This document shows positions 1 through 8,398 of a stretch of DNA of 64,000 nucleotides, piece by piece. The stretch is from Kocuria soli (GTDB taxonomy: Bacteria; Actinomycetota; Actinomycetes; Actinomycetales; Micrococcaceae). The position numbers and the translations under genes are program-made. How positions within the stretch are numbered: the first letter of the stretch is position 1; each line of letters begins with the position of its first letter. The notes under the pieces were generated by a model. It saw only the letters and a list, made by a program, of their open reading frames with translations. It made no database searches and had not been told where the DNA came from. The DNA is taken from the NCBI RefSeq assembly GCF_003797835.1, contig NZ_RKMF01000009.1, forward strand, positions 1 to 64,000, read 5' to 3'.

Positions 1-37
1 GGGGCGTGGTCGCCGTGGGCCGGGGGCGCCGGGCCTT

Positions 38-73
38 GGGGGGGGGGGGGGGGGGCCCCCCCCCCCCCCCCCC
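38..73. repeat. G18C18 homopolymer block
   Basis: Eighteen G are followed directly by eighteen C, a perfect GC-only palindrome just downstream of rpmF and close to the window edge. Nothing else in the window resembles it. It could be a contig-end or assembly artefact. A real extreme hairpin is possible but unlikely. The flanking bases 1-37 and 74-106 show no recognisable gene. Confidence 0.8.
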
Positions 74-106
74 GCTTCTCAAGGTCCTGAAATTCGGGCA
101 CCGAAA

Positions 107-310
107 TCAGGCGTCGGCTACCTTGCGGCCCTTGTACTCGTAGTACAGGGCGGTGCCGGCGGAGTCGGTGACCAGCTTGGCCTGGTGCGGCAAGCTGTAA
201 ACGGTCTTGCCGTTCTCGACCGAACGGACCAGCTTGGGGGCCTTCGCCTTCCACTGTGAACGGCGCATACGCGTGTTGGCACGCGAGAGCTTCCTCTTGG
301 GAACAGCCAC
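107..310 (-). CDS. rpmF: 50S ribosomal protein L32
   Basis: This 67-residue basic protein is a component of the large ribosomal subunit. It opens with [20 protein letters not shown], the typical L32 N-terminus, and has the family's usual length. It contains no cysteine, so it is the zinc-independent (C-minus) form and lacks the CxxC pairs of zinc-binding L32. It lies 2 bases after the DUF177 gene on the same strand, the usual yceD-rpmF pairing, so the two are probably co-transcribed and translationally coupled. Confidence 0.97.
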   Translation of the reverse strand: MAVPKRKLSRANTRMRRSQWKAKAPKLVRSVENGKTVYSLPHQAKLVTDSAGTALYYEYKGRKVADA

Positions 311-312
311 TG

Positions 313-903
313 CTATCTCTCTTCTCTCGTGGTGTCGTCGTCCGCGTCGAACAACCCCTCAAGGGCGCTCCACCGCGGATCGAGCACTTCGTGTCGGTGT
401 CCGGGGTTCTCGTCCAGTCGTACGCCGCACTGGGCGCACAGACCTTCACAGTCCTCCCGACACACCGGTTGGAACGGCAGCTTGGTGATCGCCGCGTCCC
501 GAAGCATCGGTTCCAGGTCGATCGTCTCGTCCTGAACTTCGTACATCTCGTCGGCCTCGTCGTCGTCCTCCGGCACTTCGGAGGGGGCGTCGAACAGGAA
601 GAGTTCCTGTACCTCAACGACCATCTGATCGGTGATCGGGTCGAGGCAGCGACTGCACTGACCTTCAAGGGTAATGGTCACGTCCCCGGAAACCAGGATT
701 CCGTCGTGGACGGATTCGAGTCTCAGGTCGCAGACCATGTCGGAGCCTTCGGGGGCTCCGATCAGTGCGTTGCCGAATTCGCTCGGCGCGGGCACTGTCT
801 CCTGCCAGGTGCGCATCGTCCCGGGACGGTGTTCCAGATCCCTGACGTTGATGGCCAAGGGGGACGGGGTCTCGCGAGCGATGATTAACTCCTGTGGGTC
901 CAA
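313..903 (-). CDS. DUF177 (YceD family) protein, probable 23S rRNA accumulation factor
   Basis: The 196-residue acidic protein belongs to the YceD/DUF177 family, which sits next to rpmF in most bacteria; homologues are linked to 23S rRNA accumulation. Visible signs are a CSRC pair near residue 95 and a C-terminal cysteine cluster [13 protein letters not shown] that could bind zinc. The start is uncertain. No ATG or GTG lies near the family's usual N-terminus (ending [10 protein letters not shown]), and the most upstream candidate is TTG at 903. It immediately precedes rpmF. The 134 bases upstream, before the end of coaD, hold nothing I recognise. Confidence 0.88.
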   Translation of the reverse strand: MDPQELIIARETPSPLAINVRDLEHRPGTMRTWQETVPAPSEFGNALIGAPEGSDMVCDLRLESVHDGILVSGDVTITLEGQCSRCLDPITDQMVVEVQELFLFDAPSEVPEDDDEADEMYEVQDETIDLEPMLRDAAITKLPFQPVCREDCEGLCAQCGVRLDENPGHRHEVLDPRWSALEGLFDADDDTTREER

Positions 904-1037
904 TACCAGCGGCCCATGTTACTCGGTCCGTGTCCCCGGGCTCAACCGCCGCGGATGTGGCGTGGCGGATGTCTCGTGTTTGTCCCCCGGTGGAGCCGAC
1001 CGAGGATCTGGCGGTCAGCCCGGACGCGGGCCGCGCC

Positions 1038-1520
1038 TCACCCTTCGTTCAGGGCCGCGAAGACCGGCGACGGCACGAACGGCCGCACGTCACCGCCCAA
1101 GGAGTGGACCTCCTTGACCAGGCTCGAGGACACGTGCAGGAAGTCCGGGTCCGCCGGGAGGAACACGGTTTCCACCCCGGTCAGGGCGCGATTCATGGCG
1201 GCCATGGGCAGTTCGTAGTCGTAGTCCTGACCGGAACGCAGCCCCTTGACCAGCGCCACGGCACCGCGATCGGCCGCGTACTGGGCCAGCAGCCCCGTGT
1301 CCAGGGGTTCGACGACGACGCCGGAGACGCCTTCCAGCGCCCGCTCGGCGAGGTCCAGACGCTGCGGCCGCCCGAAACGGTACGACTTCTTGGGGTTGTC
1401 GCTCACGGCGACCACCACTTCCTGGAACATCTCCGCGGCACGTTTGATGATCTCGACGTGCCCCCGGTGGATGGGGTCGAAGGAGCCCGGGCAGATCGCG
1501 CGGCGTGGTGAATCCGACAT
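1038..1520 (-). CDS. coaD: Phosphopantetheine adenylyltransferase
   Basis: CoaD catalyses the penultimate step of coenzyme A synthesis, 4'-phosphopantetheine + ATP to dephospho-CoA. The 160-residue product has the nucleotidyltransferase motif GSFDPIHRGH near residue 12 (T/HxGH signature) and the C-terminal VSSSLVKEV motif (ISSTxxKE type), and is full length. I chose ATG 1520 because the family begins exactly there (RRAICPGSFDPIH). A much longer in-frame opening upstream is antisense to the aminotransferase. A -10-like TACGGT (1528-1533) lies 7 nt before the ATG, suggesting a leaderless mRNA. It is divergent from the neighbouring aminotransferase. Confidence 0.96.
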   Translation of the reverse strand: MSDSPRRAICPGSFDPIHRGHVEIIKRAAEMFQEVVVAVSDNPKKSYRFGRPQRLDLAERALEGVSGVVVEPLDTGLLAQYAADRGAVALVKGLRSGQDYDYELPMAAMNRALTGVETVFLPADPDFLHVSSSLVKEVHSLGGDVRPFVPSPVFAALNEG

Positions 1521-1527
1521 GCACCCC

Positions 1528-1533
1528 ACCGTA
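1528..1533 (-). promoter_or_regulatory. -10 element of coaD (leaderless)
   Basis: TACGGT on the minus strand with 7 nt to the ATG. It shares a 51-bp divergent intergenic gap with the aminotransferase promoter. Inferred from position only. Confidence 0.4.
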
Positions 1534-1559
1534 ATGGGCATTCGCGCGGACGGACTTCC

Positions 1560-1565
1560 TAGACT
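1560..1565 (+). promoter_or_regulatory. -10 element of DapC-like aminotransferase (leaderless)
   Basis: TAGACT ends exactly 6 nt before the ATG at 1572, placing +1 on the A of the start codon. There is no Shine-Dalgarno sequence in between. Confidence 0.55.
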
Positions 1566-1571
1566 CACTGC

Positions 1572-2837
1572 ATGATCCCCAGCACCGACAATGCAACTCC
1601 GGCGGCGGCCCCGTGGCGGGCCATGGCCTCCGGGGGTGGGCTCCTGGACGCAACGGGTGCCTTCCGCTCCACGATCTTCGACGAGACCTCCGCCCTGGCG
1701 GCCCGGCACGGTGCCGTGAATCTGGGCCAGGGTTTCCCGGACCAGGACGGCCCGGAGGCCATGACGGAGGCCGCCGTGGCCGCGATTCGGTCGGGGCAGA
1801 ACCAGTACACCCCCGCGGTCGGCCACCCGCGGTTGCGCGCGGCCGTGGCCGCCCAGCAGCGGGAGACCCAGGGCCGGGAGCTGGATCCGGACACCCAGGT
1901 GCTCGTCACCTGCGGTGCCGCGGAGGCCTTGACCGCCGCCTTGCTGTCCGTGGTCAAGCCCGGCGACGACGTCGTGGTCCTCGAGCCCTACTACGACCTG
2001 TACGCGGCGGTGGTGTCCTTCATCGGGGCCAACCTGCGTCCGATCCCCCTGCGTCCGCCGCATTTCACCCCGGATCCCGAGGAATTACGGCAGGCGTTCA
2101 CACCCCGGACGGCGGCGGTGTTGGTCAACGACCCGCACAATCCCACGGGGACCGTCCTGGACGCGGCAACGGCAGAGATCATCGCCCGGGAGGCCCTTGC
2201 CAACGACGCCGTCGTGATCACGGACGAGGTCTACGAACACCTGCGTTTCGACGGCGCGCACACGAGCCTGGCCGCCGGCGGCGGGCGCTCGTCGCTGGAC
2301 CCCGAGCTGGCCGCGGCGATCGCGCAACGCACCCTGGTGGTTTCCTCCGCCTCCAAGACCTTCCGCGCGACCGGGTGGCGGATCGGATGGCTCACCGGGC
2401 CGCGGGAACTGGTGACGGGCGCCCGAGCGATCAAGACCTACCTGACGCATTCCCCCGCCGCGCCCTTGCAACTGGCCGTGGCGCAGGCCCTCGAGAACCC
2501 TCGTCCGTGGGTCGAGGACCTGGCGGCCGAACAGGGCCGCCGCTCGGCGCTGGTCGTCAACGCGCTGCGGGACCTGGGCCTGACCGTGGCCGACCCCGCA
2601 GGGTCCTACTACGTGGTGGCGGACTTCTCGCCCTTCCACGACCGACTGGGGGTGCGCGACAGCCTGGAACTCTCCCCCTCGCTCATCGAACACACCGGGG
2701 TGGCCCTGTTGCCGGTCCGAGCCTTCGCGTCGGCGCGGAACGCGGCTCTGTACGACGGGTGGATGCGCGTGGCGGCGTGCAAGCAGGAAGAGGTCCTGGT
2801 CGAAGCCATGAACAGGCTCAAGACCTCCCTGGCCTGA
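1572..2837 (+). CDS. PLP-dependent aminotransferase, DapC/KAT-like (class I/II)
   Basis: The 421-residue fold-type I aminotransferase carries LGQGFPDQDGP near residue 50, the NDPHNPTG motif near 185, TDEVYEHL near 215, and the PLP-lysine motif SSASKTFRATGWRIGW near 255-270. It closely resembles, from memory, mycobacterial DapC (N-succinyldiaminopimelate aminotransferase) and kynurenine/methionine aminotransferases. The exact substrate cannot be fixed from sequence, but DapC in lysine and peptidoglycan precursor synthesis is the favoured guess. The ATG at 1572 directly follows a well-spaced -10 element. A later ATG at 1623 would also be in frame. Confidence 0.85.
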   Translation: MIPSTDNATPAAAPWRAMASGGGLLDATGAFRSTIFDETSALAARHGAVNLGQGFPDQDGPEAMTEAAVAAIRSGQNQYTPAVGHPRLRAAVAAQQRETQGRELDPDTQVLVTCGAAEALTAALLSVVKPGDDVVVLEPYYDLYAAVVSFIGANLRPIPLRPPHFTPDPEELRQAFTPRTAAVLVNDPHNPTGTVLDAATAEIIAREALANDAVVITDEVYEHLRFDGAHTSLAAGGGRSSLDPELAAAIAQRTLVVSSASKTFRATGWRIGWLTGPRELVTGARAIKTYLTHSPAAPLQLAVAQALENPRPWVEDLAAEQGRRSALVVNALRDLGLTVADPAGSYYVVADFSPFHDRLGVRDSLELSPSLIEHTGVALLPVRAFASARNAALYDGWMRVAACKQEEVLVEAMNRLKTSLA

Positions 2838-2892
2838 AACCGCCCTGAATCCGCCCTGAGTCCCGCCCCGCGGCCGCTTCCGAGGAGGGCGG

Positions 2893-4245
2893 TCAGCCCT
2901 TGCGCCCCAGTGCGCGGTAGGTCCAACCGGCCTGCTCCCACTGCACCGGGTCCAGAACATTGCGCCCGTCCAGGATCTGCCGGGTCTTGACCAGAGGCGC
3001 CAACTGCTCGGGTGTCATGGAACGGAACTCGTCCCATTCGGTCAGCAGGACCACCACCTCCGCGCGGGCCACGGCCTGCGGCAGCGAGTCCACGTAGTCC
3101 ACACGCGGGTACCGCTTGGCAGCGTTGGCATTGGCTTTCGGGTCGTAGACGTGCACGTCGGCACCGATCGAGTGCAACCGGGCCGCGATGTCCAGGGCGG
3201 GTGAGTCGCGGACGTCGTCGGACTCGGGCTTGAAGGCTGCACCGAGCACCGCCACCTGACGCCCCATGATCGACCCCCCGAGCATGTCCGTGACCACCCC
3301 CACGGTGTGGTCACGACGACGCACGTTGATGTCGTCGATCTCCACCAGGAACCGCACGGACTGGTCCAGTCCGAGTTCCGAGGCGCGGGCCCGCAGCGCC
3401 CGGATGTCCTTGGGCAGGCAACCACCGCCGAAGCCCACACCGGCATTGAGGAACTTGCGACCGATCCTCTCGTCCATCCCGATCGCGTCCGCCAGGGTCC
3501 GGATGTCGCCGCCCACGGCCTCGGTGAGTTCGGACAGGGAGTTGATGAAACTGATCTTGGTGGCCAGGAAGGAGTTCGCCGCGACCTTGACCAGTTCGGC
3601 GGTCTCGTAGTCCGTGACGATCAGCGGTGTCTGCGCCTCGAGCTGCGGTGCGTAGACCTCCCGCAGGATGGCTTCTAGCCGGGAGTCGTTCGCACGGTCA
3701 CCGTCGCCGGTGCTCCCGTGTCCGGGCAGTCCCAGCACCATGCGGTCGGGGCGCAGGGTGTCTTCAACTCCGTGACCTTCCCGGAGGAACTCCGGGTTCC
3801 AGACCAGGTCCACGTCCACGCCCTCGGGGGCGTTGTCCTTGGCCAGTGCCCGCAGCCGCCGGGCGGATCCCACGGGCACGGTGGATTTGCCCACGATCAC
3901 GGCGTCATGAGTGGCGTGCTGGGCGATGGATGTCACCGCGGAGTCCACGAACGTCATGTCCGCCGCGTACGAACCTGCTCGCTGTGGGGTACCGACCCCT
4001 ACGAAATGAACATCCCCGAATTCCCCAGCCAACGCATAGTCGGAGGTGAACCGCAACCGCCCCGATTCCACGTGCTTCCGGACCAGTTCGCCCAAACCCG
4101 GTTCGTGGAACGGCAGGACCCCGGCGGCGAGCGCTTCGAGCTTCGCCTCGTCCACGTCCACACCCATGACCTCGAAGCCCATCTCGGCCATGGCCGCCGC
4201 GTGGGTGGCCCCCAGGTATCCGGTGCCCAGGACGGTGATTCTCAT
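2893..4245 (-). CDS. ugd: UDP-glucose 6-dehydrogenase
   Basis: The enzyme oxidises UDP-glucose to UDP-glucuronate with two NAD+, feeding cell-surface polysaccharides. The 450-residue protein has the NAD-binding GTGYLGATHAA at residue 7, the central dimerisation helix region, and the catalytic cysteine motif GFGGGCLPKD near 265. ATG 4245 is preceded by a strong GAGGAGG Shine-Dalgarno. The in-frame stretch upstream lacks family similarity. Together with the DapC-like gene it separates rsmD from coaD, which are usually adjacent. A GCGCCGC/GCGGCGC hairpin lies in the upstream leader at 4276-4292. Confidence 0.95.
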   Translation of the reverse strand: MRITVLGTGYLGATHAAAMAEMGFEVMGVDVDEAKLEALAAGVLPFHEPGLGELVRKHVESGRLRFTSDYALAGEFGDVHFVGVGTPQRAGSYAADMTFVDSAVTSIAQHATHDAVIVGKSTVPVGSARRLRALAKDNAPEGVDVDLVWNPEFLREGHGVEDTLRPDRMVLGLPGHGSTGDGDRANDSRLEAILREVYAPQLEAQTPLIVTDYETAELVKVAANSFLATKISFINSLSELTEAVGGDIRTLADAIGMDERIGRKFLNAGVGFGGGCLPKDIRALRARASELGLDQSVRFLVEIDDINVRRRDHTVGVVTDMLGGSIMGRQVAVLGAAFKPESDDVRDSPALDIAARLHSIGADVHVYDPKANANAAKRYPRVDYVDSLPQAVARAEVVVLLTEWDEFRSMTPEQLAPLVKTRQILDGRNVLDPVQWEQAGWTYRALGRKG

Positions 4246-4351
4246 ACGGGGATCCTCCTCGGTGGTGCTCAGACCTGCGCCGCGAAGCGGCGCCCGTCCC
4301 ACGATAGGTGTCCAACATGAATCGTCGATGACATGGCCGCGATTTGTAGCC

Positions 4352-5005
4352 TCATGTGGCCATACATGTGGAGATCGCGGGGCCGTCCGGATCCTCCTCG
4401 GCGTACCAGAGGGTGGTCTCTCCGTGCCTCGAGACCTCCAAGCGACGCAGCCCCAGCGGCCAGGTCGGTTCCGGGGAGCGGGAGGAACGTTCGACGACGA
4501 CTACCGCCCCGGGCCCCAGCCTTCCGGCCAGGGGCGCCAGCACGTCCGTGAGTTCCACCTCCGTGAGCGGGTAGGGAGGGTCGGCCAGGACCAGGTCCCA
4601 CGGGCCGGTCGCCTCGGTCAGGAAGCTCGACACGCTGCGGCGGGTCACTGTGACCACCGGCTTCTCCGCTGGGCCATCTATGCCGTCATCTGCGCCGCCT
4701 TCGGTGGAACGGCCGGAGCGCTGCAAGGCCTGATTCACCGTCTGGGCATTGTGTTGGCATACCGCGGCCGCTCGCGCCTCGCGCTCGACCAGGTGCACGG
4801 AGGCCGCACCCCGACTGCCGGCTTCACATCCCAGGGCACCGGAGCCCGCGAACAGGTCCAGAACCCGCGCGTCGGCCAGCATCCCCCAGGACTCGAGACG
4901 GGAGAACAGCGACTCCTTGACCCTGTCCGTGGTGGGTCTGGTGGCGTTGCCCGGAACGGAACGCAGTTTCAGACCACCGGCTGCTCCGGCCACGATGCGG
5001 CTCAT
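4352..5005 (-). CDS. rsmD: 16S rRNA (guanine966-N2)-methyltransferase
   Basis: RsmD methylates G966 of 16S rRNA. The 217-residue protein begins MSRIVAGAAGG, has the SAM-binding motif VLDLFAGSGALG near residue 47 and the catalytic DPPY motif near 145, typical for the family. Its ATG shares one base with the recG stop (TGATG), so translation is coupled to recG. It is the last gene of thiL-DAK2-recG-rsmD. The middle (residues about 90-115) carries a low-complexity insert rich in Gly, Asp and Ser. Confidence 0.94.
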   Translation of the reverse strand: MSRIVAGAAGGLKLRSVPGNATRPTTDRVKESLFSRLESWGMLADARVLDLFAGSGALGCEAGSRGAASVHLVEREARAAAVCQHNAQTVNQALQRSGRSTEGGADDGIDGPAEKPVVTVTRRSVSSFLTEATGPWDLVLADPPYPLTEVELTDVLAPLAGRLGPGAVVVVERSSRSPEPTWPLGLRRLEVSRHGETTLWYAEEDPDGPAISTCMAT

Positions 5006-7320
5006 CACCCACGCTCCAGGTACTTCTCGGTGTCCTCGTCCAGAGAGGCCGCGATCGCGGCCGCCAGCCCGGGATGGTTCTCCAGGTCGGGATCGGCCTC
5101 CAGGATCTCCGTCGCCTCCGTGCGTGCTTCCTCGATGACGGCGACGTCGTCGAGCGCCCGCAACAGCCGCAGGGTGCTGCGTCCACCGGACTGGGCGTCC
5201 CCCAGGATGTCTCCCTCGCGCCGCAGGTTCAGGTCCGCCTGGGCCAACTCGAAACCGTCCGTGGTGGCGGCAACCGCGTCGAGCCGTTCCCTGGAGGGAT
5301 GCCCCTGTTCGCGCCGGGTGACCAGCAGGCACGTGCTCGCGTGGGAGCCGCGCCCGATCCGGCCCCTGAGCTGGTGGAGTTGCGAGATCCCGAACCGGTC
5401 GGCGTCGAAAACCACCATGAAGGTCGCGTTGGGCACGTCCACACCGACCTCCACGACGGTGGTGCACACCAGGACCCCGGTCCGGCCGTCGGCGAAAGCT
5501 GCCATGACCTCTGCCTTGTCCGTGGGGTCCAGGCGCCCGTGCAACACAGCGCTGGGGATTCCTCCGAGCTGGGGAGACTGTTCGACCAGTTCCGCGAGCC
5601 AGGCCGTGGAGACCATGGCCTCCTCCGGCCCCGGGGCCTGCTCGGCAGAATCCTGGGCGCCCGTGACGGGGTCGGTGGCTTCGGGGATCTCGGCCAGCGC
5701 GCGGGCGGAATCGGCCAGGCCCATGGGTGGCACGGCGTCGTCGTCACCGATCTTGGGGGCCACGAAATAGACCTGGCGCCCGGCCTCGACCTCCTCGCGG
5801 GCGCGGGCGAAGATCCGGTCCTCCCAGGTGGGGTGTTCGAGCAGTCCCACCACGTGGGTGGAGATCGGTTGCCGACCGCCAGGGAGACCCTGCAGCACGG
5901 AGACGTCGAGGTCACCGAACACGGTCATCGCCACGGTCCGCGGGATCGGAGTGGCGGTCATGACCAGAAGGTGCGGCACGGTTAGACCCGCCTCCCGCAA
6001 CCTGTCGCGTTGTTCGACGCCGAACCGGTGCTGCTCGTCCACGACCACCAGCCCGAGATCGGCAAACTGCACGGTGTCGGAGAGCAGGGCGTGCGTGCCG
6101 ATCACGATGCCCGCTTCACCCGAGGCGATCTGCAACAGGGTCCGTTTGCGGGCGGACTGGGGCATGGAGCCGGTCAGCAGGACCACGGTGGTCCCGTCCG
6201 GGTCACCGCCCAGGGTTCCGGCATGGGCCAGGGGTCCCAGTGCGGATTCGATCGACGCGAAGTGCTGGGCGGCCAGGACTTCCGTGGGTGCCAGCAGCGC
6301 GGCCTGGGCACCCGAGTCAACGGCCTGCAGCATCGCACGCAGGGCCACCACGGTCTTCCCTGCGCCGACATCGCCTTGCAGCAACCGGTTCATGGGGTGC
6401 TCGCGGGCAAGGTCGGCGGCCAGTTCTTCGCCCACTGCGACCTGGGAGTCGGTCAGCCGGAACGGCAACGCGGCCTCGAACCGGGCCGCCACGCCGTCGG
6501 GCTTCCCCGGCAGGGCGGGCGCCGGTCGGAGTTCAACCGCACGACGACGGCGCACCAGGGCGGTCTGCAGCACCAGCGCCTCGGTGTGGCGGAAGCGTGC
6601 CTTGGCTCGGTACCAGGCGGATTCGTCGGGTGGGCGGTGCAGGTGCTCGTAGGCGGTCGGGAGATCGGTGTAGCCGTGGCGGTCGGCGATCTCCGCGGGC
6701 AGGGGGTCCGGGACCGTCCGCCAGTCGATCACGCCCAGAACAGTGTGCACGGCGGTGGCGATCCGGTCGCTGGTGACCTTGGCCGTGGCCGGGTACACCG
6801 CGATCGGCCGGGTCGCGTTCTGCATGGCCTCGCGGGTGTCCACGTCGTCGTCGACGTCCAGGGGCGCGTAGTGCGGGTTGGTCATGGTCAGGCTCCCGCG
6901 ATAGTGCGTGACCTTGCCACTGAACAACGCGTGGGTTCCGGCCGTGAGTTCCCGCGCGGCCGTCCAGGCGTTGAAGAAACTCAGTGTCATGCGGTTCTCC
7001 CGGCGCCCGAGCAGGTCGCTGCCCGGGTGGTCCGAGCGGTCCGTGATGACCACCTCGGTGATGGATCCGCGCCGGTTGCGCATCCGGCGGGTGTTGACGG
7101 AGACCACCTCGGCCACCAGGGTGGCGTGGGCCTCCAGCTCCAGGTCCGCGAACGAGGTGAGTTCTCCGCGTTGGACCAACCGCCGGGGCACGTGGTCGAG
7201 CAGCTCGCCCACCGTGTTCAGGTCCAACCCCTTGGCCATGGCTTGGGCCGTCTGTGCCCCCAGCAGTTTGCCGAGCGGGGTGTCCAGATCGCCCCTGTGG
7301 GCGTCCACGGGGCTGCTCAC
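5005..7320 (-). CDS. recG: ATP-dependent DNA helicase RecG
   Basis: RecG is a double-strand DNA translocase that regresses stalled replication forks. The 771-residue protein has an N-terminal OB/wedge region, Walker A GDVGAGKTV near 320, the DEQHRFG box near 425, helicase motifs TATPIPRT and VVEVGVDVPNA, and QLRGRIGRG near the C-terminus. It is about 80 residues longer than E. coli RecG, partly from an acidic insert around 560-610 between the two helicase lobes. I prefer GTG 7320, one base after the DAK2 stop; a TTG at 7329 would overlap that gene. No good Shine-Dalgarno is seen. Confidence 0.95.
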   Translation of the reverse strand: MSSPVDAHRGDLDTPLGKLLGAQTAQAMAKGLDLNTVGELLDHVPRRLVQRGELTSFADLELEAHATLVAEVVSVNTRRMRNRRGSITEVVITDRSDHPGSDLLGRRENRMTLSFFNAWTAARELTAGTHALFSGKVTHYRGSLTMTNPHYAPLDVDDDVDTREAMQNATRPIAVYPATAKVTSDRIATAVHTVLGVIDWRTVPDPLPAEIADRHGYTDLPTAYEHLHRPPDESAWYRAKARFRHTEALVLQTALVRRRRAVELRPAPALPGKPDGVAARFEAALPFRLTDSQVAVGEELAADLAREHPMNRLLQGDVGAGKTVVALRAMLQAVDSGAQAALLAPTEVLAAQHFASIESALGPLAHAGTLGGDPDGTTVVLLTGSMPQSARKRTLLQIASGEAGIVIGTHALLSDTVQFADLGLVVVDEQHRFGVEQRDRLREAGLTVPHLLVMTATPIPRTVAMTVFGDLDVSVLQGLPGGRQPISTHVVGLLEHPTWEDRIFARAREEVEAGRQVYFVAPKIGDDDAVPPMGLADSARALAEIPEATDPVTGAQDSAEQAPGPEEAMVSTAWLAELVEQSPQLGGIPSAVLHGRLDPTDKAEVMAAFADGRTGVLVCTTVVEVGVDVPNATFMVVFDADRFGISQLHQLRGRIGRGSHASTCLLVTRREQGHPSRERLDAVAATTDGFELAQADLNLRREGDILGDAQSGGRSTLRLLRALDDVAVIEEARTEATEILEADPDLENHPGLAAAIAASLDEDTEKYLERG

Positions 7321-7321
7321 G

Positions 7322-8398
7322 TCAGCCAAGGTCCGTGGGGTCCACGCGGAACTGGCGGCCTCGGTCGTCCTTGGACAGCCCGGTCACCGTGATGTTGCGC
7401 GGAGTGCCGCGGCCCCGGAGCACGTCCACGGCCTGCCGTTGTTCCTGGACGTGCACGTGCACGCGCCACCGCCAGGTGTCCTCGTCGATCTGGGACACGG
7501 CGGAAACGATCACACTGTCCCCCGCTTCGGCCAGTTCGTGTCGGATCTGCGCGGCGTCCAGTGCCGTGAGGTCCACCGTGGCCATGACCTCCACCCCGGT
7601 GTGCGCGTCCTGGAGCGCCTCCAGGGTCGAGGCGTCCTCGTCATGCGCGGGCGGGTAGTAGGCGTACCCCATCTCCTCCAGGATGTCCGCCACGGGCTGG
7701 ACGTTCACCGGAATCGCCTGATCGTCGGGGGCGGCTGCGTCGCTCTCCGCACCGGCCCACAGGTGTGCCCCGGAGGCTTCCTGCCCCGTGACCGCGCGGC
7801 GCAGCGCGTCCAGCACGATCAACATGCCCAGAGCACCAGCGTCCACCTTGTGCGTCCCGTGCAGGACTTCCAGGTCCTCGGTCGAGGCGAGCACCGCGTC
7901 CTTGGCTGCGGTCACCATGGCCCGGAGGTATTCGGCGAACTGGTGGTTGGACCCGGTTTCGCCGACCTCCGGAATAGGGGTGTCTGCGGCGGCCTTCACC
8001 ACGGACAGCATGGTTCCGGGAACGGGATCTGTCAGCGCCGACCAAGCCCGCACGGATCCTGCTCCGATCCCGTTGGACAAAGACTGGGCCGTGAGCCGTT
8101 CGGCTCCGTCGAGTCCCCCGCCCAGTGCGGTGAGGAACACGGAGAACAGCGTGCCGGAGTTCCCTCGGGCGTCCTCGAGCGCGGCCTGCCCCACCAGGGT
8201 CACGAGTTCGCTGAGGTCAGGAGTTTCCAGCACCGCCGCGGCCTGGGCGGCGGTTTCGACGGTCGCTGCGAGGTTGGTGCCGGTGTCGGCATCCGCCACG
8301 GGGAAGACGTTGAGGGCGTTGAGCACCTCCGTGTACTCCCGAAGATCCTGGGCGGCGGTCTCCAACCAGCGGCGCACCGCCGTCGTGTTAGACGCCAT
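7322..8398 (-). CDS. DAK2-domain protein (YloV/FakA-like kinase domain)
   Basis: The 358-residue protein has the DAK2 phosphatase/kinase motif FPVADADTGTNL near residue 30, matching FPVxDGDTGTNM of dihydroxyacetone kinase and FakA families, and ARGNSGTLFSVFL near 80. FakA phosphorylates fatty acids held by FakB partners; whether this protein does so is unknown. It is shorter than FakA (about 550) and appears to lack the C-terminal domain. I chose ATG 8398 (MASNTTAVRRW); an in-frame start at 8479 would overlap thiL by 92 bases. It overlaps thiL by 11 bases and precedes recG, as in many actinobacteria. Confidence 0.85.
   Translation of the reverse strand: MASNTTAVRRWLETAAQDLREYTEVLNALNVFPVADADTGTNLAATVETAAQAAAVLETPDLSELVTLVGQAALEDARGNSGTLFSVFLTALGGGLDGAERLTAQSLSNGIGAGSVRAWSALTDPVPGTMLSVVKAAADTPIPEVGETGSNHQFAEYLRAMVTAAKDAVLASTEDLEVLHGTHKVDAGALGMLIVLDALRRAVTGQEASGAHLWAGAESDAAAPDDQAIPVNVQPVADILEEMGYAYYPPAHDEDASTLEALQDAHTGVEVMATVDLTALDAAQIRHELAEAGDSVIVSAVSQIDEDTWRWRVHVHVQEQRQAVDVLRGRGTPRNITVTGLSKDDRGRQFRVDPTDLG

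Noticed and set aside
7322-8398. DAK2 gene as a truncated pseudogene of FakA
   Set aside because: It is shorter than FakA but has a clean stop, overlapping neighbours and intact motifs. A short form seems normal rather than a decay product.
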